Assembly (NCBI GenBank): GCA_035771165.1
Contig: JAWNZC010000372.1
Span: 1,583,501-1,647,500 of the forward strand
Source of the DNA: Paragorgia papillata
Lineage: Eukaryota; Cnidaria; Anthozoa; Scleralcyonacea; Coralliidae
DNA length: 64,000 bases
Direction of reading: 5' to 3'
Every line of letters starts with the position of its first letter. The stretch's first letter is position 1. Under the pieces are notes generated by a model. The model saw only the letters and a list, made by a program, of their open reading frames with translations, was not told where the DNA came from and ran no database searches. Both the position numbers and the translations under genes were made by a program. Below are positions 1 through 10,170 of this stretch, piece by piece.

Positions 1-739
1 TCCAAATCTTTAAAACTATTTCAGAATAATCTAAAATCACTATTATTCACAATACTCAATTAGGACCGATCTTCAAATAGAATCTATATCATATACTCAC
101 GTATCATCATGACTTCTATGCTCCCCATCAGGTACATGGTGATTGGTTTTGAAACTCGAAAGAGTTTGTAAAAAACACCATTTATACCAAATATCCAATA
201 AATATATATTTCTTACAGATAACATTACATAAGAACATATACTGTATATATGTGTGTGTGTGTAGGTATACACATTGTATCTGTAATTTAACTTAATTAA
301 CCCGCATCAATAATATTATCTGTAATTAATACTAACTACTAATATTTCACATGTAATTATGGTATGATAAATTAAATGATTGATTGATTGATTGATACAT
401 ACATACATACACACACATACACACACACATACATATACATATATATATATATATATATATAAACAGATAAACCAGATTTTGTTGCGTATAGCTCAAAGAG
501 TGCTCGATACTTTTTGGTAGAGCGGATATGTATTCAGTTTTAAGTGAATACCCTTGTGGAAGTTTGAGCACTCTGGGCCCATGCGCACTTCACGCTATCT
601 GAATGTACTTCACCGATGCTGTCCCACATGCGGTTGTCGCCGACGATCGCATGTGTATAAGTAATTGATGAAATTCATTCAGATTGTTCCAAGCTACACT
701 GATGAGCTGTTGTACAGCGAAACACCGTGTCTGTAGATT
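1..739. repeat. Gene-free flank with simple repeats
   Basis: No gene is supported here. Visible structure is a short (TG)n at about 250-262 and a compound ATTG/ACAT/CACA/AT repeat at about 376-460. Short open frames in this stretch are products of these repeats. Confidence 0.6.
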
Positions 740-2690
740 GAACTATATATATATATATATATAGTTAAATCAGTAGTCGTAAGACAGGAACATTTAAAAC
801 ATTTTGACATTTCGGGCACAGCCCCTTCTTCAGAAAAGCATATGATATATCTAACAGTCTGCTTTTATAGGCTTAAACTAGAATAAATTAAAATCACATA
901 AGTTCAATCCTTTGGGAACAAATGTGTTCAATTTAAAAGTCCAGAACGCTTCTCTTTCGGTAGGATTAGAATAATTAGTTTTATCAATAATATTTACACA
1001 CTCATGACCTGCACTAAAAAAGTGTGCATACAAATGTTCTCCCGGCATACCACGTTGACCCCTTCCGTATCGGTTCAAACTGCTTTTGTGATTGTTAAAT
1101 CACGTACGGAATGAATTAATGGTACTGCCAACATAAGATTTGTTGCACCTTTTACAGTTTAAAAGATAAATAATAGATAAGGAATGACAATTGAATCCAT
1201 AATTAATATAATATATGCGTTTAGCATCCGAGTCCTGAAAGGTATGCACACCAGCGACCAATTTGCATATTTGACATCGCAATTTACCACAAGGTTGCAT
1301 TCCCCTAGGGCCGGAATTCAATTGAATGGGTGTAGGAATTTTTGCCTTAATTAAATGATCTTTAAGGTTTTTAGGTCTATGGAAAGAAACAAATGGTGCT
1401 AACGTAAAAGCATTCTTAGTAGAAGAACTACCTAATAATATTGGAAATAAATCATTAATAACACGTGAAGCTTTAGACAGAGAGGGATGAAAATCCAAAA
1501 TTAAAGGACTGACACGCTGTCTATTAGCACTCGCCGGTTTTCTAGCGAGTGCCTCCGAGCGAGAAATACGTTGAGCCCTAAAAATTTGTTTATCCAAAAA
1601 ATTATTCTTATAACCTTTCTTTAAAAACCATGTTTTCATCTCTCTCGTTCTAGCTTTGAAATCTTCTTGATTTTTGCATATGCGTCTAATACGTAAAGCT
1701 TGAATATAAGGAATCGCACGTTTGACATGATTAGGATGACAAGACCTCCTACCAAGATATTGATGGGTGTCCGTCTGTTTACAATATAAATCAGTCAAAA
1801 TAGAGCCTCCCGATAAAAATATAGATACGTAAAAAAATGCCACAGAATGATCAGAGACACTCCGTGTAAATTTAATGGTATCATGAAAAGAATTGAGAGC
1901 AATGAGAAATTGATCTAAAAGATCCCGGTCATATGTCCAAATCATAAAAATGTCATCTAGAAAATGTTTCCAAAACCACGGATCGTTGCGGAAATAATTC
2001 AAGAAAACTTTTTTCCAATTTCGCCATGAAAATATTGGCATAGGCCGGTGCAAATTTAGTGCCCATTGCCGTACCCAATTTTTGGTGATAAATGATATCA
2101 AATACAAAATAATTATTTTCCAAAATTATGCTAGCCAAATCTACCAATTCTCCTGTGGGTATGGCAGGCTCACCTCTCATCCAATGCTAATTGGAGTGCC
2201 TCTAAGCCTTTTGCGTGCGGAATATGTGAATACAATCCTACGACATCAATTGTAACGAGTAACGCCCCATCAGGAACATTCTCAATACTTTCCAACTTGT
2301 CTAAGAAATCCGTGGTATGTTGTACATAAGACGGAATTATTCCAACAAGTGGTTGCAAATGAAAATCCAAAAACTCCGATATTTTCTCTGTGGGCATGCC
2401 ACAGTTTGAAACAATCGGTCTTCTGGGGGGCTTTACAATGCTTTTATGAATTTTAGGTAATAAATAAAATTTAACCAAATTCGCTGTGCATTCATTTAGG
2501 TAATTGAAGCACTTGACATCAATTAAACCAGATTCACGCCAAGCCCGAAGTTTATTTGAAATGAGGGAAGACACTTCACAGCAAGGGTCTGACTCAACAC
2601 TCTCATAAACATCCAAATCATTAAGTAAGTGGTACGCTTCCTCTTTATAGTCTTTCAAATCCATAATAACCAAATCCGTAACAACGGGTT
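740..2690 (-). mobile_element. Penelope-like retroelement: reverse transcriptase plus GIY-YIG endonuclease, frameshifted
   Basis: Read on the minus strand, 2673-2170 carries the RT fingers with a LLPKIHK block, RRPIVSNCG and a TIDVVGLYSHIP catalytic block. Then 2180-1953 has GTAMGTKFAPAYANIF and 2107-1100 has the second catalytic block, FLDDIF. A GIY-YIG start (IIYLLNCKRCNKSYVGST) lies near 1130-1190 and its C-terminal part, with EREAFW and a PKGLNL tail, at 878-1078. This order of RT followed by a C-terminal GIY-YIG nuclease is diagnostic of Penelope-like elements. The reading frame changes near 2175, 2000-2100 and 1090, so this copy is dead. The sequence around 800-835 (TTTCGGGCACAGCCCCTTCTTCAG) matches the end of another Penelope fragment near 50455-50485, marking the element's 3' end. 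Confidence 0.85.
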
Positions 2691-2837
2691 ACAGGCTTCG
2701 GCAGCAACCTGGTGCTCTGCGTTTTCCGTTTCCAAGTTCTGTTCCCCTGACTGAGCTGCCACAATAGCCACGCCCTCATTAATGTCGTCACCAGTTTCTG
2801 GTGCAACACTATTACCTATATCAGGTTGACATTGATC

Positions 2838-4920
2838 CTACCTGGATTGACTAACTTCCTCGTTTGGGGCATGGCACATTTTGAGGTGGTTGTGATGTAC
2901 CAGTAATCCCTTGCGTTTTCCTTTTTCTGCCTGAACACGATACGTAACTCCGGGTGACCCATCTTCTAGGGTCATTCTTTTTTTCACCACGAACGGACCG
3001 ATCCACGGAAGGGATAACTTTCTTGCTGCACCTGTCTTGGCTGCTGGGTGGAAAAGCCGCACTCGGTCTCCTGCTTTAAACGGTTGGTGTCTAGCAAATC
3101 GATCGTAGTTCCGTTTTTGCCTCGATTGAGCCTTGTTGGACGTTGTTCGGGCACTGTCGAAGGCAGCCCGAAAGTCGCTCAGCTAGACAAATGATCAGGA
3201 GTTTTACCACAGCTGATGTCCAATGGCAAACGTGGCTCCCTTCCATGGGCCAGGAAGTAAGGTGAATAACCTGTTGTGTCGTGGACACTCGAGTTATACG
3301 CCAATGGCACAGATCCCGAATTAGGTAGGGAAGACTCGAAATTCCTTCCCTGATCTGTATGCAGTACTTTGGGAACCGCGTGTTCTCGAATGAAGTGTTC
3401 GAAAATCTGATCGCATCGGCGCCCGAAGCTTTGGCGAAGGTGCTCCTCTTCGTGCACATGTGTCGCACTGCTTGCAGTACCTCTTGACGTCACTGCTCGT
3501 GCTCGGCCAATAAAATCGCATTTGGATTCGCGAGTGTCCTCTTTGGTCCCATATGCCCGGCCTGATCATGCAATTGGAGGAGAGTCGATGTGGTGTGTTT
3601 CCTGGGTAAAGCTATGACAGATTTGATTCGTTCCGTGACGCCACACACGATACAGGATGCCTGCTTTCAGTTGTAGTTTTCCGAATCCGTGCCAGTACGT
3701 TTTCAATGTGCGACTCTTATCAACGATAGTTTGCCATGATGGTTTTCCAGTTGTAAACCAAGTCTTCACTTCAGAAATAACTTCGTCATCATCTTGAACT
3801 GATATCCAGTCTTCCTGCTTTTGCTCTGCCTGCATACCCATGGTGTCTGTTGACTCGATAGTGAGAAGATGCCCGTCGTCATCTTCAGGTGTGTCATCTT
3901 GCCCGTCTGGCTGAGGCATTCGAGATAATGCATCGGCGTTTCCATTCGATGATCCCGGACGGTACATAATCTCGTAGTCGTATGTGCTCATCTCGACAGC
4001 CCATCTTGTTCTCCGGCCATGTGGATCGTTCTCCGTTTGAATATCCTTCATGCTCACCAATGGCTTGTGCTCAGTGAATATTGTGAAATGACGTCCACAC
4101 AGGTAAGGTCGAAAATGTCGCCCCATACGATGGCTAACACTTCCTTATCGTAGGTAGACCACTGACGTTCACGATGACTTAGAGAACGACTGCCATAAGC
4201 GAGGACGTGTTCGGTTTCTCCGTCGCGTTGAGAGAGTACAACTCCAACAGCCACCTTTTGACGCATTGGTGTGGAGAACAAAGGGGTTGGTAAAATCCGG
4301 AAAGGTTAACACTGGTGGTTGCGTCAAGGCCTGTTTCAAAGTAAGGAACGACTCCTCCGTCCATTCAAAAGTACTCCTTTTTCGGTCAGATGGTGTAAGG
4401 GCGAAGCAATCTTAGAGAAATCTTTGACAAATCGGCGGTAGTAGCACGCTAGTCCCAGGAATGAGCGAACCTCTGCTGCTGCATCTCGGGGAATTGGGCT
4501 ACCCCTTATTTTCTCGACATTGCGCGGGTCAGGTCGTACACCTCTGGCCGAGACTTCATGTCCCAAGTATACCACCTGATCCTGAAACAAATTACACTTG
4601 CTCGACTTTAGCTTTAAGTTGGTTGGCCTCCCTTAGGCACTGCAAAACCTCCTCCAAGATCGTCAAATGGTCTTCGAACGTCCGCGAAAACAAGATGATG
4701 TCATCAAGGTAGACAAGATAAGTTTTCCAACTCAAACCTGCTAAAACCAGTTCCATCAAACGTTGGAAAGTTGGTTGGGGCGTTAGTCAATCCAAAAGGC
4801 AAAACGGTAAACTGATAAAGACCGGTTCCATCAGTAAAGGCTGTTTTCTCGCGACCTTCTGGATGAACTTCCACTTGCCAGTAGCCACTTGCTAAATCCA
4901 AGGCACTAAATAGTGTGGAG
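2838..4920 (-). pseudogene. Ty3/Gypsy retrotransposon pol relic (RT, RNase H, integrase)
   Basis: Minus-strand fragments in pol order: RT core at 4901-4704 (DLASGYWQVEV, LPFGLTNAP), RT/RNase H connection at 4590-4336 (FLGLACYYRRFV), RNase H at 4281-4054 and 4126-3566 (YGSRSLS, TEHKPL, ADALSRM), integrase zinc-binding region at 3569-3321 (C..C), integrase core at 3493-3179 (HTDQGRNFES) and a post-integrase GPF/Y-like region at 3062-2838 (WIGPFVVKKR). At least six frame changes and an internally rearranged integrase (the central core is mostly missing) make it a relic. No LTRs were found at either side. Known family function is copy-and-paste transposition through cDNA. Confidence 0.85.
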
Positions 4921-5334
4921 CCTTTAATGTGGAGGTTTTAAACAAGAAAGTTGTGCGCTCCAATAAGCTTCTCTTGTCAGCAGTCGTTGTTCCGTATTGT
5001 TCTTGTTGTTAACGTTTTGAATTTGCTCAATCCCCATAAACGTAAAGTCATGTAGAGAATGAGCTTCTTTGTAATAATTGATATATTTACATATAAATTG
5101 AATTATTAATATAAGTTATAAATAGACGGTTGAAGAAATTTGTAATTATACAATCCATAACTTATAATTATATTAAGAAGAGAAAAAAACAAACAAAGAA
5201 AAAACGAAAAAAAACAAAAAACAAAAAACCCTAAAAAAAAACCCCCAAAAAACAAGCAAAACAAGGTAAATAAACGCTACAATTATACAATGGCAATATA
5301 TACTAACATAAGCTAAATGAAGAAGCGTACTTTT
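4921..5334. other. Gene-free AT-rich spacer
   Basis: No gene is visible between the Gypsy relic and the LINE 3' end. It contains an A-rich, C-interrupted stretch (about 5170-5265), probably the degenerate tail region of the minus-strand LINE that follows. Confidence 0.5.
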
Positions 5335-5531
5335 GCAAGAACTTGAATAAACTAACTTTGTTCCGCCATTTCTAGGTAATATTTTTTTGAGTGTTTTTTA
5401 AAGGTATAAGATTTTATAATTTTGAGCTCTACTTTTAGGTTATTCCACATGTCAACCCCTTTATTTGAGAGCATGTGTTTTCTGTAATTTGTTCTTTTAT
5501 AAGATTTCTGTAGTTATTTTAATTTCTTGTA
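5335..5531 (-). mobile_element. 3' end of non-LTR retrotransposon A, separated from its body by the DDE transposon
   Basis: Minus-strand translation gives the C-terminal tail typical of LINE reverse transcriptases: a GVDMWNNL block near 5445 and an ELKIIKSYTF block downstream. The missing upstream part of the same protein resumes at 43075, immediately beyond the far end of the DDE transposon. The two halves are contiguous once the insert is removed. Confidence 0.6.
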
Positions 5532-5534
5532 TTA

Positions 5535-5565
5535 GGCCACTTAAAAAAATAGTTGGTGATCGTCC
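5535..5565 (+). repeat. Left terminal inverted repeat of DDE transposon
   Basis: Inverse of 43039-43071 and begins at the inner edge of the TTA duplication. Similarity fades into non-matching GC-rich sequence after about 31 bp. Confidence 0.75.
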
Positions 5566-6114
5566 CCGCCCGCCCATAAAAAACGGCCCGCTCTGGATGT
5601 TTTTTTTTTTAATTTTGAAAAAACAACTTCATTCGACGCTTAGAAAACCACAAACTTGCGTGAGTTTCGTCCATGGAGTTTCCAGAGTTTCGTCCTGTGG
5701 CGCTTTATTCATTTGCTAGCAGTCTGGTACCCAGAGCCCACGCGTTCCTTTAACGCATGCGCAATCGCATTGGCTCAGATGCCATGTTTTTATAAATATT
5801 AAAAAAATGGCGTGCGATTCTCTTCAAATCAGGCCATTATCATGCAAATGAAGCTATGAAATGCCATTTGTAGTAGCAACAATAACACGAGAGAGTTGTA
5901 GCGTGGCGGTGAAAGAGTGGTATGGTTGCTCTGTGGAGAATGATTTTTCGCTAGCTGACTTTTATGATGAATTTTCGAATGGAACGTTCGATAATGAGAC
6001 AGTACCTGACGACGCTCATCAAGCATTCGTCAAAGTGATGGCAGGGAGTTCAAAAACTGATCTGACGAAAGTTTCACCCGTCTCAAAGATTTATAGCGAA
6101 GTGATTGAACACTT

Positions 6115-6119
6115 GGGAC
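6115..6119. repeat. Left target-site duplication (GGGAC) of the viral element
   Basis: GGGAC directly precedes the AGTAGTG terminus and is repeated at 38302-38306 directly after the opposite terminus. Confidence 0.85.
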
Positions 6120-6357
6120 AGTAGTGTACTAATTAACGTAATTTTTTTGTGTGTGTTGGAGATTGGGTACTAGTGATTAACCAATCATATTGCTTTATTT
6201 TTTTTTTCAACCAATCAGGTGAAAGTAGGAATAAATTAAAGTCGATTTTGGACGGAGGGTGCTAGAAAGTGGGTGTTGGCTGTTTATTTTTTAATTAATT
6301 CATGGGTGTGGTTTGTGTTCGGGGTGGGTTGGGGATTTTTTTGGGTGTGTGTGTGCG
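6120..6357 (+). repeat. Left terminal inverted repeat of the viral element
   Basis: Matches the reverse complement of 38065-38301 almost base for base. The few differences are length changes in T and GT runs and two substitutions near 6242-6256. It includes a repeated CCAAT-type motif (AACCAATCA at about 6178 and 6210) and ends in a GTGTGT run. After about 6357 the two ends diverge: left continues into (GT)n and a tRNA-like sequence. Confidence 0.9.
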
Positions 6358-6383
6358 TGTGTGTGTGTGTGTGTGTGTATTTT

Positions 6384-6456
6384 CCCACAGCTGGGAGTCG
6401 AACCCGGATCATCTGGTACATTACCACCAGCACCTTTCCACTTTGGTTCCTGTGGG
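6384..6456 (-). tRNA. tRNA-like gene with 8-nt anticodon loop (anticodon possibly AAT)
   Basis: Read on minus, a perfect 7-bp acceptor stem is formed by CCCACAG (6456-6450) and CTGTGGG (6390-6384). Between them lie a D-arm with AGTGG, an anticodon stem CTGGT/ACCAG and a T-arm containing an exact B-box, GGTTCGACTCC. Total length is 73 nt, one longer than a standard class I tRNA. The extra base falls in the anticodon loop, GGTAATGT (8 nt). Position 8 is G rather than the usual U and one T-stem pair mismatches, so it may be a decayed tRNA or a tRNA-derived SINE head. It lies just inside the left terminal repeat and has no counterpart at the right end. Confidence 0.5.
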
Positions 6457-6759
6457 TGTTTTTTTTGTTGTATGTGTGTAAAAAAATTAATAAAATAAAA
6501 AAATGATTTTATTTTCGAATTTTTTCAGAGAAAAAAAAACATCTTTTTTTTAAAATTTTTTTTTATGTATAGAAGTAGTAAGTGTAATGTATACAGATAG
6601 GGGTACAAAATAAAAATGAAAAAACTATATAATTATTGCGTAGATATAGTTATTTTACCCAAAAAAAAGAGAGAAAATAATTTTAATTTTTTTGGAAGAG
6701 AATAAGGATTTGACCATATATGGAAAAAAGACGTAACAGTTTTAAAAAATTTTATTTTT
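6457..6759. other. AT-rich subterminal spacer
   Basis: No gene seen. Long A and T runs dominate, between the tRNA-like sequence and the first Cys-rich frame. Confidence 0.5.
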
Positions 6760-6990
6760 TCATTTTAAAAATATTTTCATGCATCGCTTTCGTCTATTTA
6801 TACATTTTTGGTTGACAATATTATTACATTTATTAAACACTATGTTTTGTATACCGTATTTACTACATTTTCTACAGTTGTCACAATAGATAATGTGAAT
6901 TTTACATTCATGACATGAATAGAATAATTGCAGAGATTCGTGAGGAATTTGTTGATAGCAGCAGCAACAGGGAACGTATCCGTGTATGAT
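6760..6990 (-). CDS. Small Cys-rich putative zinc-binding protein
   Basis: An open frame on minus ends with TGA at 6762-6760 and encodes about 76 residues. It has four adjacent cysteines near the start, then C..C pairs (SCHEC, CDNCRKC) and further single cysteines in a basic tail. No in-frame ATG is visible, so the start is lost, frameshifted or upstream of the T-run near 6985. The C..C spacing and the basic end resemble the small gene at 36031-36213 near the other end of the virus. Metal binding is inferred from the cysteine pattern only. Confidence 0.4.
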   Translation of the reverse strand: MIHGYVPCCCCYQQIPHESLQLFYSCHECKIHIIYCDNCRKCSKYGIQNIVFNKCNNIVNQKCINRRKRCMKIFLK

Positions 6991-7089
6991 TTTTTTTTTG
7001 TTTTTTAGGAAAACTGAAAAACAAATTAAACAGGAAAAAGATATTGAATGGAAAAAAACATGAAAACGCTAAAAGAAACTTGAATAGAG

Positions 7090-7377
7090 ATGTTAGTTCA
7101 TGATATAGAAATTGATCTTAATTTTATTCCTGCAAAATATGAAGCGTTTGTAACAATACTTGAAATGTTGAAAAATATTACAGATATTACACTTAAAGTA
7201 ATTGGTGTAATAAAAAATTATTTTAAAGAAAATGAAGATAAAGTTTTTTTTGAGGTAATCGACTTGTCAGGTGCTTCAGCTTACCCACACAAATATATAT
7301 GGACGTTAAGTCAAGTAGAAAATCATAATTTTGTCGAAGATATAGGGTGTTTTGATAAATATTTTAGAAGAGAATAA
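7090..7377 (+). CDS. Tandem array family C, member 1 (unknown function)
   Basis: 95 residues, intact ATG-to-TAA frame. The centre has an IKNYFKENEDKVFFEV block, followed by YIWTL and a D-I-G-C-F near the end. The same order of blocks recurs in the frames at 9283-9615 and 9756-10120, which defines family C of the left-arm array. I recognise no domain. Acidic and globular in appearance, with no membrane segment. Confidence 0.55.
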   Translation: MLVHDIEIDLNFIPAKYEAFVTILEMLKNITDITLKVIGVIKNYFKENEDKVFFEVIDLSGASAYPHKYIWTLSQVENHNFVEDIGCFDKYFRRE

Positions 7378-7435
7378 AAATAAGCAAAAAAAATTGAGTC
7401 TGATGATGAGGATTTTCAAACTAATGTATAGTTGA

Positions 7436-7672
7436 GTGTTAAACATCAATGAAGCAGCACGCACGAATTATTGGGAGGTTATACAATTATGTGATTTAAA
7501 AAATCAGAAGACTTTAGTGTCCAAATTTATTAAACAAATGCAAAGAGAGACACAGACAGATTTCCATATTGACAAAGAGGAAAGAATCATTTTACATCTG
7601 TGGTTAAAGTTCAAGAAGGAAACATCGATTGATTGCACAGCGTATATTGCATTTTTAAAAAGAAACGTCTAA
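7436..7672 (+). CDS. Tandem array family B, member 1 (unknown function)
   Basis: About 78 residues, ending TAA at 7670-7672. No in-frame ATG is present; the frame opens at a GTG, so the true start is unclear. The second half (ERIILHLWLKF, then YIAFLKRNV at the very end) aligns with the end of the frame at 8686-8926 (VCVHLSLRAK, then YIEFLKEKI), showing the two are paralogs. Function unknown. Confidence 0.4.
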   Translation: MLNINEAARTNYWEVIQLCDLKNQKTLVSKFIKQMQRETQTDFHIDKEERIILHLWLKFKKETSIDCTAYIAFLKRNV

Positions 7673-7683
7673 TAAAAGAAAAA

Positions 7684-7839
7684 ATGGTCGAAAGTCAAAA
7701 TGAAGAGAAAAAAAACTTTTGAAACTGGATGATAAACATTCGCGAGACATTAAAATTTATGATATTCCAATTTTTGGAGACATTAAATTGGAAATATTTT
7801 GGTATATGAATGAGAAGATAAGTCTTGTTATAAAATAAA
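7684..7839 (+). pseudogene. Degenerate small ORF
   Basis: Begins ATGGTCGAAAG and runs 12 codons to a stop in an A-run. An overlapping frame then continues with DIKIYDIPIFGDIKLEIFW to a TAA at about 7837. It is probably another one-base break. No family assignment. Confidence 0.3.
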
Positions 7840-7917
7840 AAAATTATTGGAAAAAAGGGAAAGAGAAAAGATATAAAAGGAAAAGGTATTTGTTACATTT
7901 CATTCATTCGTTCAGAT

Positions 7918-8259
7918 ATGAACGTTGAGGAACAATCAATGAAGTTAAAAACATTTGTGTCAGCGAGTACTGATGAGCAATTAGTTTGTGTTCCTACAAT
8001 ATGTGATAGAGTTTATGAAAATATTGAAAAAGATATTGAAAACATAGCTGGTTGTGTACAAGAAATTTTGAATGAAAAGTTAAGCGAAATACAACTTGCC
8101 GATGTAACAGTAGATGTATTGGAAGTTTTGAAGTATGAAATAAATGCTGCAGTGAAACGAAGTTTGGAAAATTTGGGGTACAGGACGATTGCCGTTAGAA
8201 CAGCAGAATACATGGTAGGTCATTTAAAGAAAAGAAAAGAAAAAGCAGAAGAAGAATAA
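7918..8259 (+). CDS. Tandem array family A, member 1 (unknown function)
   Basis: 113 residues, intact. The middle contains EILNEKLSEIQ followed by a long amphipathic helix and a Lys/Glu-rich tail. The block L-(N/D)-E-(K/Y)-L-x-E and the following helix recur in members 2 (8259-8678) and 3 (8934-9314). The stop codon overlaps the next gene's start (TAATGG), a compact viral arrangement. Predicted mainly helical. No recognised domain. Confidence 0.6.
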   Translation: MNVEEQSMKLKTFVSASTDEQLVCVPTICDRVYENIEKDIENIAGCVQEILNEKLSEIQLADVTVDVLEVLKYEINAAVKRSLENLGYRTIAVRTAEYMVGHLKKRKEKAEEE

Positions 8260-8678
8260 TGGACGAAAGCAGAGGAAGAATAATGCAAAGACCAAATGAA
8301 AAACTTTTTGAACTGAAAATAAAACTGAATGAATTCAAATTGTCTGATTTTTTATTTAAAAACGGTTTGAAATTTACTTATATTGATGTATTAATGGCGG
8401 ATAAGATAAGAGACAATAAGCCGATTAATATTGGTTTAGTAATTGATCATGTAAAAACTGAATTACGCGTACGAATAGAAGAACTATCGGGGAGTGTACA
8501 GTGTTTTTTGAATGAGTATTTGACTGAAATTGAACTTATCGAAGACATTCAATTAGATATAAAAAAGCTTGTGAATAAAAAGATCGAAAAAGTGGTAAAA
8601 AAGAAAATACATTTGTTGTTACAGAAAAGAGAGGCTAGTAAAGAAGAAGAACAGAACATTTGGGAGATTGGGAACTGA
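8259..8678 (+). CDS. Tandem array family A, member 2 (unknown function)
   Basis: 139 residues, intact, starting at the ATG that overlaps the previous stop. It contains the family block LNEYLTEIELIED and then a lysine-rich helix (KKLVNKKIEKVVKKKIH). The N-terminal 60 residues differ from member 1, so the duplication was followed by divergence or a different 5' module was joined. Confidence 0.6.
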   Translation: MDESRGRIMQRPNEKLFELKIKLNEFKLSDFLFKNGLKFTYIDVLMADKIRDNKPINIGLVIDHVKTELRVRIEELSGSVQCFLNEYLTEIELIEDIQLDIKKLVNKKIEKVVKKKIHLLLQKREASKEEEQNIWEIGN

Positions 8679-8685
8679 AACAAAA

Positions 8686-8926
8686 ATGGAAGAAAAACTG
8701 ATTAATTTAAATGAACTATTAAAAAAACCCACAAAATTTTGATTTAAATAAAGAAGAAGAATTATTAGAAAAACAGAAAAATGTAGTTGATCAAATTATT
8801 GAATTAAATGATGTAAAACCTTATAAAGATGTAAAAATATGTGTACATTTATCTTTAAGAGCTAAGGGTGTACGTAAAGATTTTAATTGGTCAAAATATA
8901 TTGAATTTTTAAAAGAGAAAATTTGA
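8686..8926 (+). pseudogene. Tandem array family B, member 2, frameshifted
   Basis: Starts at ATG 8686 after an A-run, breaks at a stop near 8741, and resumes in another frame to TGA at 8924-8926. The C-terminal half carries VCVHLSLRAK and YIEFLKEKI, matching family B member 1. Lies between A2 and A3, so the order of modules is C-B-A-A-B-A-C-C. Confidence 0.4.
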
Positions 8927-8933
8927 AAAAAAA

Positions 8934-9314
8934 ATGGCATATAAAAGAATTGAATTATTATGCAGATATGGTTATAAAGAATATTATGAATTATTAAACC
9001 AAGATGGTGTGGGGAAAATATGTAAAAGTGTTGAATATATGCTGAGAATAAATGAAATCGTTGATGAAGCACAACGAGTTTTGGATGAAAAGTTGAAGGA
9101 AGCTAGTATTCAGCATGAAATTGTTTTGGATTTATCTACAATTTTGAAAGAAGAAGTACGAAAAGCTGTATTTATAAACGTGCAACGTTTCAGACAATCA
9201 GAAGTAAATTATATGCAGAAACATATCGAACGTGCTTTGGATGGTCTTCATTTTCAAGAAAAATTTAATAAAAATTTAAATAATGGAAAAGTGGATAAAG
9301 AATGGAAAAATTAA
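8934..9314 (+). CDS. Tandem array family A, member 3 (unknown function)
   Basis: 126 residues, intact; the ATG is directly preceded by an A8 run. It contains LDEKLKEASIQHE and the following helix, as in A1 and A2. The C-terminus (HIERALDGLHF) parallels the C-terminus of A1 (AEYMVGHLKK). Its 3' end overlaps the next frame by 32 bp. Confidence 0.6.
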   Translation: MAYKRIELLCRYGYKEYYELLNQDGVGKICKSVEYMLRINEIVDEAQRVLDEKLKEASIQHEIVLDLSTILKEEVRKAVFINVQRFRQSEVNYMQKHIERALDGLHFQEKFNKNLNNGKVDKEWKN

Positions 9315-9615
9315 TTTTAATTTTAACTATAGTGATGAAAATGTTAATGAAAGAGCATTTATTGATTTTAATGAAATATCGTGTTTATTGGAACAAAGTC
9401 CAGATTCACGTATTAAAGTTACGGATGTAAAAAAAAATTATTTCAATAATTGTGAGGATATGGTTTTTTTTTAGATGTACGGAATTTGGAATTTGGTAAA
9501 CCAGTATAGATACTATCGAACATTAGTTAGAAATATTAAAAAAAAAAAAGATCATGATTTTACTCAGGATATTGGAATGTATACCTATACAGAAGATTGG
9601 AGAAAAAAAAAATAG
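9283..9615 (+). pseudogene. Tandem array family C, member 2, frameshifted at a T-run
   Basis: The first frame ends at a TAG inside a T9 run at about 9465-9474. The adjoining frame continues to TAG 9613-9615 with a RTLVRN block and HDFTQDIGMYT. The blocks VKKNYFNNCED and DIGMY match C1 and C3. One base of homopolymer length difference explains the break. Confidence 0.45.
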
Positions 9616-9755
9616 AAAATGTATAATATTGTAATTTAATTAAAACACCATAATGTACTTTTTTTTTTTAAAAATGTATAAGTATAAAAAAAATTTCTCT
9701 ATATAATAAAGTGTTTTAAAAAATAAAATCATTTCTTTTTTGTTTTAAAAAAAAA

Positions 9756-10120
9756 ATGGCTGAGAAAAATGATGAAAAAGAGTTTTTAACTATGCTTGAA
9801 GAAAGAAATAGAGATCCACATAGTGAAGAAAGAAAATTTGTTGAGTTTAATGAGGTATCAGATATATTGTGGGGAAGTTCGGGAGTGGCTAAAATTACTC
9901 ATGTGAAAAAAGATTATTTTCATTTTCATGAAGATGTGGTTTATTAGGAGTTTTTCAAGAGGGATCAGCGATAACGAGATATTATTGGACATTAGTTAAA
10001 CGTTTTAGATTTCTAAAAAAAAAACGAAAAAAAAGACGTGATTTTTCTATGTGTATTGGAATGTATACAAGAAGGGAAGATTGGGCAAAAGATAATTATG
10101 ATGGAATACAGAGAAAATAA
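9756..10120 (+). pseudogene. Tandem array family C, member 3, frameshifted
   Basis: Begins at an ATG directly after an A-run. It contains FVEFNEVSDILWG and VKKDYFHFHEDVVY, then a stop at 9945-9947. Another frame resumes with YYWTLVKRF and DFSMCIGMYT to TAA 10118-10120. It is clearly the same family as C1 and C2, and is broken at nearly the same point as C2, just after the ED-x-V-x-F/Y block. Confidence 0.45.
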
Positions 10121-10170
10121 ACTAAAAATTTTTTTTTTTTGTCCAGAACATTGATCATTGGGAAAGTTGG

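Noticed and set aside
5465..5719. Plus-strand frame of 84 codons
   Set aside because: It crosses the junction between LINE A and the DDE transposon terminus, so it cannot be an old gene.
6273..6506. Two overlapping plus-strand frames
   Set aside because: They run through the left terminal repeat, the (GT)n tract and the tRNA-like sequence; no protein-like composition.
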